A stretch of 64,000 nt of DNA from Phorcus lineatus (GCA_921293015.1 OV121085.1:24751911-24815910), one strand, 5' to 3'; positions 32,918 to 45,686 are shown, counted from the first letter of the stretch. Program-made: numbers and translations. Notes: generated by a model not told the origin, from the letters alone.

Positions 32918-33547
32918 CTTCATATTTCCTCAAAGCTGATGAGACATATAAGAGGTAACAATTACAAGGGGTTGTGTAAAGTCATACACAATTGTCTTAA
33001 GAACATGTAAAAACTATATTTTACTAGGCCGAGAGTGAATAATAATGTATTTGGAATTTCTACCATATCCAATAAAGTTTGTGACAATACAAATGTCAGG
33101 GACTTCCCTAACCAAGTGCCAAGAATGCCCATGGAGTCCTTGTTTGAGCATTACTCATCTTTTAAATCAAATTCCATATCAAACAGAAATAGTAGTTTAA
33201 CCTTGTCCATTCTATCTGCAATTTAAGATGGTTTAAAATTCCTTTAAATGTGTACTAAGAATGACTAAACAACTCACTAATGTTGTGATGTTTGACATAA
33301 ACATAAGCATAATTTATCATTTAAAAAAATTAGAAAAGTCTGTTTGCCATATCACATATTGATAGATTTTTTTCAAGTCTTGCTATTACCTTCTACTTCC
33401 AGACATTAAGAATGATGTTATATATTTGTCAATAATTTTAGTATTAGTGACATTGTTGCCCAAAAATGATTGTAATTTTTATTTTGAGAAAGTATCACAA
33501 TTCTAAAATTCATAGGCAATTTCATTATAAACAGTTAGCAGTTCTAA
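32918..33547 (+). repeat. Dispersed repeat unit C (copy 1)
   Basis: About 630 bp, nearly identical to the reverse complement of 50060-50690. It ends at GCAGTTCTAA, exactly where unit B-A begins in the other copies. Both copies keep a 63-codon open frame differing at one residue (D/E), but the DNA as a whole is equally conserved, so this is not evidence for coding. Confidence 0.75.
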
Positions 33548-33897
33548 TTTTTTTTTATCACTTTATATCTTTTCTGAGGGTACCGTACATAGTCATTTCA
33601 CATACATTGTCAGTATTTACAATGGATATTTTCAGATAGGTATGACTGGATTTATATAGTATATATATTCATCAATATATTATAAACGTTATATGGCATA
33701 TATCTACAACTGTGAACGGTGTCAGAATTACATACTTGATCTAACATGTTATACATTTTCTTTTTAAGCACACAAAAAAGGAAACGAACAGAGGAACTTT
33801 TCAGGAATCATTCTATGTAAAAAGACTGTGGCAAGAAGACCAAAATGACATGAATTTTTCATACCTACATTCAGTATAGAGTATCTGCTTACTGACG

Positions 33898-35605
33898 TTA
33901 TAAGTTTCTTGAAGAACTGTTTTCAAACCGTTGAAATACGGAGTTAGTTTTTTTGCATTTACAGCTGTATATGAAGTGTTTGGTTACAATAAAGATCAGA
34001 TTTAGAACGTCATTTCTTTTTTCTTTGTATCCAAACAATATGTAGGTTATATTTGGTTCCAAAGTTATGTCAGTTTTACATCTGATCCATTCACACAGGT
34101 GATGCCACAGACTTCTTACATGTTCACAATCAAATAACAAATGTTTGATAGTTTCATTTGAGCTATTACGGAATGTACATCTCGGAGAATTCTGTAGTGT
34201 ATATATAAATGCACTTTTAATCGTTGTTAGTATTCTATGAATTATTCTGTATTGAAACCATCTTAACTTATTACTAACTGTACATCGAAAAGGGATATTG
34301 TTGTATATTTTGCACTCTATTTAATCTATTTGCGACCCAATGTCAATTTCCCATTTTCTTTCGCTACTGCCTAGATTGTTTGGCGAATCTGATTTTATCA
34401 GGTTCATATAATAGTTTTTACATCCTTTAGTTTACTTTTCATTTAGTTTCTTTTCGATACTCCATTCATTGTTCTGAATGTATTTCCTTATACAATGAAT
34501 TAAACCTGTATATTCCAAGAAGTTTGTTTTCAGGTGGTATATTTCTTGAAATTCAGGAAAAACTGAGAAATGTGCCATCTGTTTTCAAAAAGTCATTTAA
34601 GAATCTTATATTTGCTGTCAGATAGTGTTTACGCAAAACCGGTTTTTGGTCTATCAATAGATTGTCATGAGTCCAGAGATACTCATTTCGCGCATCGTTT
34701 ACAGTTATTCTACTTTTTAATTTTGTCCATGCATCGAACACATCTTTACAGAAAGCATTTCTTATATTTGGTATAATGTATCTTCTAAGATAATTTGATC
34801 CTATCTCTATTGGATTTAAAGCAGTAGCTGGTAAAAAACATTTAGCAAGATGATTCAACTTACTATTCTTAGTATACAATCTTCGAATCCAGGAGATTTT
34901 TTGGGATAGTATGGTTTCTAATATTAATGGTGCCTTTAATCCCCCGTTTTCATAGTTTTGTATGATCAATTTTCTTTTTACTTGATCGGGTTTACCTCTC
35001 CAGATGAATAAGAAACATTTCTGTTGTAATTTATTGATCAAGTCTACCTTTGGGTTGGGAATTGATGTAAAGAGATGGTTAAGTGTTGGTAATATAAGAC
35101 TTTTAAGTACAGTTATTCTACCCATAGGCGTGAGATCCCTCCGAGATCATTGTGTCATTTGGCTATCTACCTTCTTAAGCTTATCTTTGTAATTTCTTTC
35201 TACCATTTCTGCCACATTGTGTTGAAATTGAATACCGAGAAGGGTGAACGGACGTTGTGTCCAATCCATGCCAAGTGAGTCACAATATTTTGTTGATGAG
35301 TATTTCATTGATCCAATCCATATCACTTTGGTTTTTTCTATGTTCATTTTGAGGCCAGAAAAAGATGCATATTCATTTAGTATGTCTATCGTCTCCCTAA
35401 AACATTTTTCAGTTCCGTCAAGAATAATTGTTGTATCGTCGGCAAGAGGTATTCAAGATCAAGCATTACAATACCTTTGATATTTTTATTTGTTGGTAAC
35501 ATATGTGCGAGTATTTCAGCGCAAATTAAGAATATGTAAGGTGATAGAGGGTTGCCTTGTCTGCAACCTCATGTAATTTTGAAAAAAAATTGATGCGAAT
35601 CCGTT
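33898..35605 (-). pseudogene. L1-like LINE ORF2, second half: RT palm end to C-terminus
   Basis: Reading leftward from 35605: INGFAS, then CRQGNPLSPYIFLICAEIL, the catalytic LADDTTIILDG, GLKMNIEKTKVIWIG (primer-grip region), RPFTLLGIQFQ, GRITVLKSLILPTLNHLF, FLFIWRGKPDQVKRK and GGLKAPL. The C-terminal HVRSLWHHLCEWI follows, ending at 33898. This order is diagnostic for L1/Tx1-type LINEs. Several frameshifts break it (for example at ~35570, 35450 and 35140). The first half lies at 38458-40888, separated by two DNA transposons. Confidence 0.85.
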
Positions 35606-35610
35606 AATTA

Positions 35611-38456
35611 CACTGCAAAATTGGTGTTTGGATATTAAACACAAACCCAAACACATATCTTGTCCTGTTTTTTAAACACATGGAATTTCAAAACATGTTT
35701 AAATCCCAAACACGTTCCGTAAGGTGTTTAATATCAAAACACATTTTGGTTAGAACATGTTGTAGAAAGTGTTTTGATTTTAAACATGTTGTGAAAGTGT
35801 TTTGATTTTAAACATGTTGTAAAAAGTGTTTTGGTATTAAACATGTTGTGAAAAGTGTTCTGGTATTAAACATGTTGTGAAATGTGTTTTAATTTAAAAC
35901 ATGTTGTGACAAGTGTTTTGGTATAAACCATGTTGTAAGCTATTAAACTAAATATTTTAACTAAAGATATTCAAGACCTTAAACGAAAAAGAGATGTAAT
36001 CTTTAGCAAACAGACAACAATCACAAACGGCAATGAATTGAATATTAGTTTTGCAAGTTTTTCTTTAGTTCATAAATAACCTTCTAGCACCTCACCATAT
36101 GATAGAAAGAATATTAATACATTTTGATGAAATAAGTTCTTTTAACACCTTAAATACTTGATAATTTTATGAATAATATAAAATTTGATTGTGTTACAAA
36201 AGGAATCTAAAGTTGATTAAAAACATTATGCAACACAATATGAAGTAACTTGCAAATGTGTAAATATGCTAAAAACAAAGTTAAAATGAAAAGATAAGAC
36301 ATATGATAGGTTCACAATATTTATTTGTTTTACGGCCAAATTTGACCTGTTCAAAATTTTAAAAATTACAGATGGATAGCGACATGATTACATGATGATC
36401 AAAATAGGTGAGGGACTTGTTGGTGATAATCAGTAGTCTGTGTGCTTCCTTGTGGCAGCTGGTCAGGTCATCACTCTTCAACTAAAAAGAAAAGTGAGAA
36501 ATGCTACACTAACTGTTCTACTGAATTTAAGTGAAGAACTTCAAATAAGGAATCTCATACAAGTGTCTTCTGCTATCAAACATAATTATGACAGCAGCAA
36601 TTGATCAAAAAATTAATTATCTGAGGGGTTTTTGGTAGCTAGTTTGGTAATAACTTTTCCACACAAAAATGGAAGTTTAAATATAATTCCAAAGCCGCAT
36701 ACGATTCAATAAGTATATATATAAAGTTGTTGCCAATGCTTTGGTTATGACCCCATAAAAATGCAATCAGCAAACGAAACCTTAAAAATTAAATTGAACA
36801 CTCATGTTTGGTGGTATTGTCCGTTTTCAGTGTATATAACAAAACGTATGAAACAAAGTAACAACTTCGCGCAATAATTATAATCAAGGGGCAAATAACT
36901 CTAATTGAACGCTGAATTCCTTTGTTCTGAACCACGTGTAATACGTTTGAAACAAAGAGAACTGAAACTTTACTTTTGTTTCCTATCATACACCCAAGCT
37001 TTATCTTGTTTACATATATTTATTTAAAATCAATTTATGGGGTGCAATGTGAAAAAAAAATTGGTAACATTTCAACGAGTAGTAGTAAACTTAGATTTTT
37101 TAAAAGTACACTGGAGTAACCTGTTTTCGTGGTATTTACAATTATGTCTGTTGTCTCAAACCCCTTACCGCTCCAAGCCAGTTAACGCTTATTTTATTGA
37201 CCAGTTCTGAAAATCATTGACATTTCGTGCTTGTTTTTTTAACGTTTATTGTTAATCTAAAACATTTATACGTATTTTTTGCGAAATTGTTTTCCAGTTG
37301 ACCACTGTTATTCTAATCCTGTTCGAATCACCTGACTTTTGAATGTAATACCTGTTCAATTGATAGATATGAAAGATATGAGAGTATAGAATTGTTGAGT
37401 CTTATTCATTTTTTGCTATTTTGTATGACTTTCCGGTGCAAGGAAAATAATATATATTTTTTTTTAACAGTTTGCTTTGCTTGCTCATCTTTAATCTTTA
37501 AGTTGACGAAATTCAAGGTGTTTGGTGACAAAAAGCTCTTCTGATACAATAAATAAACTCTAAGCAGCCGAATGATTTTAAACACATATCAACATCAATT
37601 TAAATGCTAAACGTACACTATCGATCTGTGTTTTTTTTAAAAAACATTAACAATTTGAAGTTGTGGCATGTGTTGTATTGTCATAAATTAAATTTATAGA
37701 AATAAAATGAAAACGGGTGACACCAAATACAATGGTGAAAAATGTCATCTGTTTTTAAAATGTCAACAAGATTTAACAAAAGAATATAACAACTGTTTAT
37801 TTATCATGAATCAGTGAAAAGATATGTACTTTATCACTTTATACTGTTCAGGATGTATGTGATAATCGGCAATAACACTAATAGAAGTGTAGTTCTTTAT
37901 ACCCTTAACAGGTAACAAGAGGGTAATTTATTCTGTTGATTCTTCGGGTGGTAATAATAATGATGAAATTGATAATGATGATAACAATAACGACAACAAA
38001 AACAATGATAATAATATGATCATCATCGTCGTCGTCAACTTTGATATAAATGTAACTCCTACTGATATAATCACATTGTGTTTTTTTTCTATGAAAACAA
38101 ACATTATAGCAACATGTATACGCATTCAACATGTTATCACGACTACATGGTTTCTTATACTTAACTAATAAGAGAATAATTTGTGGGTAGTACAATGTGT
38201 TTATATTTGAAACATGTTTTGATGTGTTTAGCATTTAAACACATTTCGCAACATGTTATGTGTGGAACATGTACGCAACATGTTTAAAATCACAACGCCA
38301 CTTTTGAAGTAAAGTGCAACGTGTTTATATTTGAAACATGTTTTGATATACAACACATGATAATGTATGTGTTTAGCATTTAAACACATTTCGCAACATG
38401 TTTTGAGTAAAACACGTACGCAACATGTTTAAAATCAAAACGCCATTTTTGCAGTG
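35611..38456. mobile_element. 2.85-kb non-autonomous DNA transposon, TA target duplication
   Basis: The ends are inverted repeats, CACTGCAAAAtTGGtGTTT against CACTGCAAAAATGGCGTTTT. They are flanked by TA (35609-35610 and 38457-38458). It splits the L1-like RT; removing it and one TA gives the continuous frame SSVL-INGFAS. Inside each end are tandem repeats built from AACATGTTGTGAAAAGTG and relatives (35640-35940; ~100-bp duplicated units 38190-38450). The ~2.2-kb middle is AT-rich with no transposase. A TA duplication fits the Tc1/mariner superfamily. Confidence 0.8.
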
Positions 38457-38457
38457 T

Positions 38458-38502
38458 AAAACACTTGAGGTTATGGCTTTGTAAAAGGTTTTTATCCATT
38501 GT
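38458..38502 (-). pseudogene. L1-like ORF2 sliver between the two inserted transposons
   Basis: The minus strand reads KQWIKTFYKAITSSVL, the RT segment expected between FNFGPSL and INGFAS. Forty-odd bases of host LINE survive between two independent insertions. Confidence 0.8.
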
Positions 38503-38506
38503 TTAA

Positions 38507-38976
38507 AGAGCCACTCCGTGATTTTCATAACATATTATTTACCTTTGATACGAATCTAAATGTCATCTGTGGTGATATAAAATCAAAACATCCTAACTTT
38601 TCATGTCCAAAAGACATATATATGAGAAATACTGGTTTTCCATGAAAATCTAAAAACAGCCTTATAAATGCACATAGGTGTAGATATTACGTCCAATATA
38701 CATGGATACTAGTTATATAACATAACAAACGCTATCAACTCCTAACTGCTCTCCTGCCTGTTTTAGATAAGTCTCCAAAATTACGTTTGACTATTTGGCG
38801 CGCGCCACTGTCCAGTTTTCGATCATTATTGCGACGTTCAACCTTCATATTGTCACTGTAAAAAAACAATAAGCTTTAAGATGTTTTTTTTTTGGTAACA
38901 GTCGATACTTCGCGATTAAATGACACCATTGATTAAGTTTGGCATATATGACTCAAACAACTCACGGAGTGGCTCT
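38507..38976. mobile_element. 470-bp MITE with TTAA target duplication
   Basis: Perfect 15-bp terminal inverted repeats (AGAGCCACTCCGTGA) flanked by TTAA at 38503-38506 and 38977-38980. No coding sequence. TTAA duplication is typical of piggyBac- and Kolobok-type transposons. Excision restores GPSLKQW in the host LINE. Confidence 0.85.
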
Positions 38977-40888
38977 TTAAGAGATGGTCCAAAATTGAAA
39001 AAATCCAGGCAGCTATCGATAAATTTCCATTCTACTGAATTGAATGCTTTTTCAAAATCAATAGGTATTAGAATTTCTGGTTTGTTTACAAAGTCTGTAT
39101 ATTCCATAATATCTTGTACGAGTCTTGTACATTCTCCTATGTACATGTGTATCTGCCCTTCATAAAAACCCTTTGGTCTTCACTAATGACTTTCGGTAAA
39201 ACTTTTTTTTATACAAGCAGCTATCGTTGCTGATGCTATCTTATATGACGTATTAAGTGAAGATATTGGTCGATAGTTTTTAATGAATTCTTTTGACTTT
39301 TCCTTTTTGGGTATGCATGTGATTAGTCCTTGTTTCTGACTAACTGATAGTTCACCTTTTTTAAAGGAAACATTTAGTGATTTTATCAAAAAAGAGTGTA
39401 TGTTCTTCCAGAAAAACTTATAAAATTCGGTTGTGAATCCGGATGGGCGAGGACTTTTTTCATTTTTCATATTCCTAAGGGCGTTAAGAACCTCCGTATA
39501 TTGGAGTTCCCCTTCTAGGTTATTTGAGTCTTCCTTAGATAATTTTGGAATATCTTTATTTTTTAATAGCATTTCAAGATTTGCATCTTTTACATATTTA
39601 CTTGTATATATATTTTCATAGTGGGATTTCACATGTTGTATTAATCCGTTTGTATCAGTAATCAATTTGTCCTCAGTTTCTAGTTTAGTGATAGCTTTTT
39701 TTAGAAAAAAATTCTAATGACAGAAAGTATTTAGTTGGTTTCTCTCCCTTTTCAACACATGATGCCTTCGATCTTAATATTACGCCGTCTGTCTTTATTT
39801 TACTTAATTCAAGTTTTCTAGATTTTATTTCGTCTATTTTAGTTATCTGTTCAGTCTTGTCGTCGTCAATGCAATTGTCCAACTCGTGTTCTAAATTCTC
39901 AAGTGTTTTTTCTATTTCAATTTCTTCATTTAATCTTTCCTTTTTTTTTTGTTGAAGAATATTTTATTGAGTAACCTCTTATATTGCATAATCAATTCAA
40001 AGAATAGTTGTTCATCTATTTTCAATCGTTTTTCACCATTAATATTTTTAGTGTGGTATTGTTCAACTGTTTCCCCGACCAACTGTTTAACCCCAGATAC
40101 ATATATCTTATCGTGTAACAGACTGTTATTAAATTTCCAGAAACCTCGACCCCTTTCTAGTTTAGTGAATTCTATTTCTGGTGAAATGATAGAGTTATCG
40201 GATCTGTAACTTGTTGTTATTGCTATTGCCTTAATTGACTTTTCTAAATCTCTACTAGTTAAGAAGAAATCTAGTAGTGCCTGTTTTAAAGGTTTGGGTT
40301 TACTCCAAGTGAATCGTTTCAGATCAATATTTGCTTCTCTCTAAGGGTCATATAGATTAAGGTCCTCTATCATGTCATGCACCATTTGCCTCGAATTTGG
40401 ATTATTGATATGCTTGTAGTTAAACGAATCCTTTTGTTGATCTTGTACTAGGTTAAAGTCCCCGCAAATGATATTTGTTTCTGTTTCAAGACGTTTTATT
40501 ATTTTCTTGATATTACCATAGAAATCCGGATTATCTGTGTTAGGACCATATATACTAGATAGACTGAATATAACGTTGTCTATTTTCAGTTTCAATATAA
40601 GGTAATTTCCATTTTCATTGTCATTAATTTCTTCCTGGATGTTAAATTCAAAGTGATCTCTAAATAGAATAGCTACACCTCTTGACTGGCTAGTAAATGA
40701 ACTAAATCTTGTTTCTGATGAACCCCATTCCATTTTGATTTTTTGCTCTAAGTCTTTAGTAAAGTGAGTGTCTTGTATACAGTAATATCTCCCTTTTTCT
40801 TCTTTAAATTTTCAAATACATCAATTCTTTTCTTATGATTATTAAGACCCTGGCAATTTGAACAAATAATCTTTAGTTTTCCTGGCAT
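38977..40888 (-). pseudogene. L1-like LINE ORF2, first half: endonuclease and RT fingers/palm
   Basis: The start ATG is at 40886-40888 (MPGKLKIICSNCQGLNN). The endonuclease has CIQDTHF (QETH variant), GVAILFRDHF, LSSIYGPNTDNPDF and NIICGDFNLV. Next come GVILRSKASCVEKGEKPTKYFL and the RT with NEKSPRPSGFTTEFYKFFW, ITCIPKKEKSKEFIKNYRPIS and the catalytic IPIDFEKAFNSVEW. Breaks include a frameshift at ~40780 and others near 40330 and 39680. Together with 33898-35605 this is one full-length L1-like ORF2, inactive. Confidence 0.85.
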
Positions 40889-41686
40889 AATATCTTCAGA
40901 ATGCCTACCTGATGTTCAGCATATAGTATACACTTGAAAAAAGCGGTACCCAGTTTTGACATGTATGTTGTTGACAAAGCATGACATTCAAGATCAAAAG
41001 TGATTTTGTAGGGGAAAAAAGCAAGAACAAACATAACTATATTAATAACGACCCCAGTCGTCATGGGAAAATTTCACAGAACAACCGCTATTTCATTTCC
41101 CCTCCATTAAAGAACATCTATTTAAGTAAAAGTTCTAGTAACACATTTTTTATGCATATCAAAATCTGGATAAATCTCCCTCATCAATCTTTCCCTAGTG
41201 TCAGATGCATTAATGCGTCATGACAGGTATCGTCTAGCAAAATACAGAAATATACTTACAGGTTTGTGTCATTCGTAATCCATGTAATTCCATTTTGAAT
41301 TCCTTATGAATGATTAAAACACAAATCACTCAATACACACAAGTGAAAATTAAACTAAGTAATATGGTCATCAGGACTCGGATATCGCGTCTAACTACCG
41401 ACCTTATTCAACCACGTGGCGTGTTCCCGCTCACGAAATGCACGTGTATCTACAGATGGTATGGACAGACAACTTGTTATCAAAAAGGAGATATATTAAT
41501 ACACTGCGACAATAATGCGTGTTATCACTGTTGATAAGTGTGATTTTGAAGGATGATTTCTGTTGATATCTGTCTATTTAAAATGGTTGAGAAAAATGCT
41601 TAATTATAATGGTTCATTCATTTTCAGTACTTGTTGGTATGTTAATTGTCTTTTATGTAAACAGAAGCGTTTTAGTCATATTTCTT
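40889..41686 (-). other. Interval between ORF1 and ORF2 of the L1-like element
   Basis: No conserved coding motif seen. Longer than a usual inter-ORF spacer, so it may contain another insertion. Confidence 0.4.
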
Positions 41687-42417
41687 TCATGGAGAAGATG
41701 GATTGTGTGGTTCCTTTACTTCTAGAACAAGGTCTGTACCTACAACGCGAACTCTTGTCCACAGTTTCTTTTCTTCTCGGATCAGGTTTGCTTGGCGACT
41801 CAGGATAGCTCTGCGCTTCTTCATAAGTGCAGGTAGATCTGTCTGGATACTTATTCCGGTTCCCTTCAGCAACTTTTTTGCCTCAAATATGTCGTCTCTG
41901 TCGGACATCTTAATGAAGGTGGCAATGATACTTGTCGGTGCAGATGGGCGATGTTCTCGTTGGTATTCTGATTTCGGAAGTCGGTGAGCCGAGATTCAGA
42001 CAATCGGAGTTTATCCTTGAAGAAATCTTTCTATACATCCTCTGTCTTTTCACGGGGCGTTTCCGAAATTCCGTAGAAAAGTAGATTTGGCTTGCGGTTG
42101 TGGATATCCTTGAGGATGAATTGCCTTTACAACGTTGTGTATGAATTCTTTATTTCCGCCATTTTGGAGCGAAGGCTTGCAATGTCATTACCGTGTCCCG
42201 CTACGTCGTGTTCAACACTATCAACTTTGGTTTTGAGTTCGGTAATTTCTGACTTGACCTCACTTATTGACACTTTTAGTTCGTCTCTGACACTGAACAT
42301 CAAATCAGAGATTCTTTTCTCTGATGCTTTAACAACCTCCTCCACGCTGAGGATCGGGTCGAAGTCATGATTACAGTTATAAATAATCTTAATTGTAAAT
42401 ATTTTGTAAATTGGCAC
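41687..42417 (-). pseudogene. L1-like LINE ORF1 (coiled coil, RRM-like, C-terminal domain), broken
   Basis: At 42417-42127 a K/E/S-rich heptad segment (ISEVKSEITELKTKVDSVEHD) forms a coiled coil. A frame change leads to NRKPNLLFYGISETPREKTE, the RRM-like opening, with a stop after EDV. At 41908-41687, AKKLLKGTGISIQTDLPALM and KKRRAILSRQ match the C-terminal domain of L1 ORF1p. Order and strand place it as ORF1 of the L1-like element to its left, 800 bp before the ORF2 start. Confidence 0.7.
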
Positions 42418-42566
42418 CTGTTTGTGAAGTTATTAACCTGTACTTCCCTGAGCAAAGTTGCTATATTTTCATCTAGAATTCCAGATTAATTTCGATTTGG
42501 TGAGGGGAAAAGCGGGAGCTCGATCTCAACGTGTCTTGTGGTTTTCCATGCGCAACCGGAACCGCA

Positions 42567-43095
42567 GTTCTAAATGCTCTGTGTTGGGTTATTTGGGAGT
42601 TGGTGTTTGAAATTTAATCAAACCTGATATAATAGTCCCTGAACACAAGAATTTACATTTTCTTGTGAGAATGAAATAAAAATATTATTAATATAAATCT
42701 CGTTTAATTGTCAACCAGATCAATTACGTTTTAAATCTACAATCTATATTACTATTTACAGAAAAGGTAAAAGGACACATACAGTGATCTGTTACATAGA
42801 GCGGACCTGGAGAGCATTGAAAGCTTGCCAGTATTTTGTGGAGGGAATCCCCGATGTGTTATTGGTCACGTGATTCAAAATGGCGGCGACCAATCGCGAG
42901 AGACCGAGTGAGTTGTTTGACTGCTTATAAATACTTATGTCTGATTTTTTTTTTTTTAAAAAAGGTGCGATCATGTAGATATAAGTGTAAAGAAAGCATT
43001 GATGTAGTCTTTTCGTGCGTGAAAGTCTTAACAGAAGCGCGAAAGTGCGAAAAAGGATTTCCTCCACTGCCGTCTATAGAGGTGATCCATAGCCC
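42567..43095 (+). repeat. Dispersed repeat unit B-A (copy 2)
   Basis: Starts GCAGTTCTAAATGCT and ends at TATCTTAGCTAA. It is an inverted near-copy of 49545-50064. Its right half (unit A) is also present at 31555-31830. Confidence 0.8.
42867..42887 (+). promoter_or_regulatory. Paired E-box (CACGTG) and YY1-like (CAAAATGGCGGC) sites
   Basis: The two sites lie 9 bp apart start to start, ~250 bp upstream of the DDE-integrase reading frame and in the same orientation. The pair is conserved in the other two copies of unit A (around 31774-31794 and 49764-49784). Both sites are common in TATA-less metazoan promoters. Function is inferred. Confidence 0.45.
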
Positions 43096-43136
43096 TGCTG
43101 TGTCGGGGCTATGTATCTTAGCTAATACGTACGTGC

Positions 43137-45091
43137 GTGATAATAACAGCATGTAAGGAAAAAGTATATCTAAACTTGGAGAGGGACATACTTGTTCGAC
43201 TCTACTTCAATCAGGGTTTTAACCAGACTGAAACGCTTTATTTCCTAGCTGCAAAACACCGGATAGTAGTAAGCAATAGACATCTGAAACGCATTTTAAA
43301 AGGACTACGTCTGTATCGACGTAAGCATTCAGATATTGTGGAGGTGGCCATTTTCCTTTTAGACAATTTACGAACTTCATGTCAATTACATGACTATCGT
43401 TGGATGCATTCCCAATGCTTTGCTAATGGATTTAGAGTCTCAAAACACTCAGCCCGTCTATTATTATAACTTCTTGATAAGGATGCAGTAAACAAGCGAC
43501 GTCCGCGGCGACTTCAAAGAAGAACATACAGAGGTGTTGGTACAAACTTCACCTGGCATATTGATTCCTACGATTAACTAAAAACCGTATGGTATTTCTA
43601 TTAATGGCTGCATTGACAGATTTTCGCGGAAAATAATATGCCTGCAAGCCCATCATACGAACAGCTATCCAAATCTGATTGGAGGATACTTTATGAAAGT
43701 TGTATTAGAAGAAGAAGGTTGTCCATGTCGCGGACGTGCAGACAGAGGGACAGAAAATGGAACGGTGAAAGATCTGCAGACGTTTTTGAGACGCAATCAC
43801 CAAGATGACTTGGCAGACATAAAGAGCTTTGTGTATGGACGTAGTATTGCAAATCAACGCATAGAAGCTTGGTGGGGCATCCCTCAGAAAGGAATTTACA
43901 CATTTTTGGATGAATAGGTTTGCAGAACTAAAAGATACTGACAAGTTCAGTGGCGATTTTCTGGACAAAAATCTAATCCAGTTCTGCTTTGTGGCTATAC
44001 AACAGATGATGTGATGTGATTTATTTATAACAAAATATGTGAGTGTTATATATGTTAAATACAAAAGAAAGATAAAAACTGTACATAACCAATCATCTAC
44101 TTGATCATTTGTCTCTTGCTTGTATTCAAATGAAATATAATGTAAAGTAAACCATCATTAGTCATAAGTGAAACAATTATTATATATCCACCTGTTCGAA
44201 ATAACTGACTCGACATTTGTTTGGTTTACACCTCAGGCATTCCCCCTTCCCCCTCGCATTTTGATTGCCAAATTTTATTAAATAAGATTTCAACTCTGAC
44301 TAATTTTCCTGATATTGCTAATACTTTCCCTGTCTTTTGCTTTGTCTTTAACTTAAATTTACCCATGGTTATACTTTCCTAGTGAATGATTGTCTATTGT
44401 GCATCTAATGAATTTGCAGAGGCGGAGAAAATGAAGTTTTTTCCCAACAGATGATATCCAAAATTGGCTGTAGAACATTTCGTTGAAGTACTAAACTTTT
44501 CAATCTAAGACAATGCCTAACAATAGAACTATCTTTTGTTTCATTACGATCCTTTTAAAAGATACATTGTATGAACAAAATTGTTCATCTTGTAATCTTG
44601 TTTTACTTATAATCATGTTCTTATTAATTCATCTCTTCAATTAGTTAATTCTATACAAGAAATTACTATAGCATATAATTTAATTGATTTCTGATTTATG
44701 ATGGATTTAAATGGTGATAGATGATTAATCTTTCCTAAACATTTCTTTGTGTGTGTGTACAGAAGGAGATGAATAATGTTGTGAATACAGGGGACTGTCA
44801 TCGCCTGCAGCAGCATCGAAACATGGTGGAACCATCTGGCAAACCAATCATCATGTATACATCTCCAGAGTTGTACCACACAGAGAACAAGCTTGTTTCA
44901 GTGAATGCTCTTGATGCTGAAGTGTGTATCGACCAATGTGTTTTCAAAGACGGGCGTTCATGCGGCGACTCTACATTTTTTTAGCTCTGTTGTGACTTAA
45001 TGGTGGAACATGGCCTAGGCGTTCAATTAGGTGTACAGGAAGCTGTGATTCTCTATAACACTCTCCGTGAGGCTATCTATCGAGAACTGTA
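43137..45091 (+). pseudogene. DDE-integrase (rve-type) gene, decayed, with a probable intron
   Basis: The N-terminus (43137-43469) has a helix-turn-helix-like QTETLYFLAAKHRI...RHLKRILKGLRLYRRK. The core follows: WHIDSYD (first Asp), INGCIDRFSRKI, RADRGTENGTVKDLQ (second Asp) and SIANQRIEAWWGI (Glu), giving a full D-D-E triad. After a non-coding stretch (43990-44760) ending in a pyrimidine-rich GTGTGTGTACAG acceptor, the C-terminal PSGKPIIMYTSPELY and VCIDQCVFKDGRSCGDSTFF continue to ~45091. Lesions: stops at ~43470 and ~43574, one-base insertions near 43580 and 43888, and a stop at ~44983. It resembles integrase-core genes of invertebrate DNA transposons (possibly IS3EU-like); a domesticated origin is not excluded. 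Confidence 0.75.
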
Positions 45092-45308
45092 AATTTTAAT
45101 ACAGAATGAGAAATCGTAACAATTTGCAAACTTGTTTATTTGAACGAACTTCGAATTCGAAGCTAATATAAAAAACTCAGAAACCCTAAATATGTGGGTG
45201 AAATTGAGACATTTCATGAAAAGTTACGAAGCAGAAATAAACAAAGGTAGATGGAAGCTTCTCTTAACCACGTCATGAAGTGAGAAACTAATATAATGTT
45301 AAAATAAC

Positions 45309-45404
45309 GCCTCTGGGCAATGTTATAAAATAAAATGATTATTGGTTCTTGCTTAAAGTAAAACCATATTACTTCATCTTAGGAAAGTAACATTGCCCAG
45401 AGGC
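45309..45404. repeat. 96-bp hairpin element
   Basis: GCCTCTGGGCAATGTTA (45309-45325) and its exact reverse complement (45388-45404) enclose 62 bp. A minimal MITE or a structured RNA element; no duplication recognised. Confidence 0.7.
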
Positions 45405-45686
45405 AATGAGAGAAGTAATGATCTGACTATAAAGAGAAAATATTGAAAAATTAGTACGATAGGGGAACGTTACCATGACATGACGTTTTGATAAAGTAAA
45501 ATAATCAAAACCTGTTATGGGGTGTTCACAACCTTATGTTGTTGAATACTTGAACATTACATATTATGAGAAAATTAGATGAGGTATAAAACCAAGTGAA
45601 AGTTCCTAACATCCCACAGAGCTATTGGATGTGGTGTACTCAATGTTCCAATTTCAAAATCGTGTTACTTTCTGTAATCGTGTCAT

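Noticed and set aside
33035..33226. 63-codon frame conserved in both copies of unit C
   Set aside because: The surrounding non-coding sequence is equally conserved, so conservation reflects recent duplication, not coding.
37905..38234. Frame with an Asp run and Ile/Val-rich stretch
   Set aside because: Comes from a GATGAT-type microsatellite inside the 2.85-kb element; no domain.
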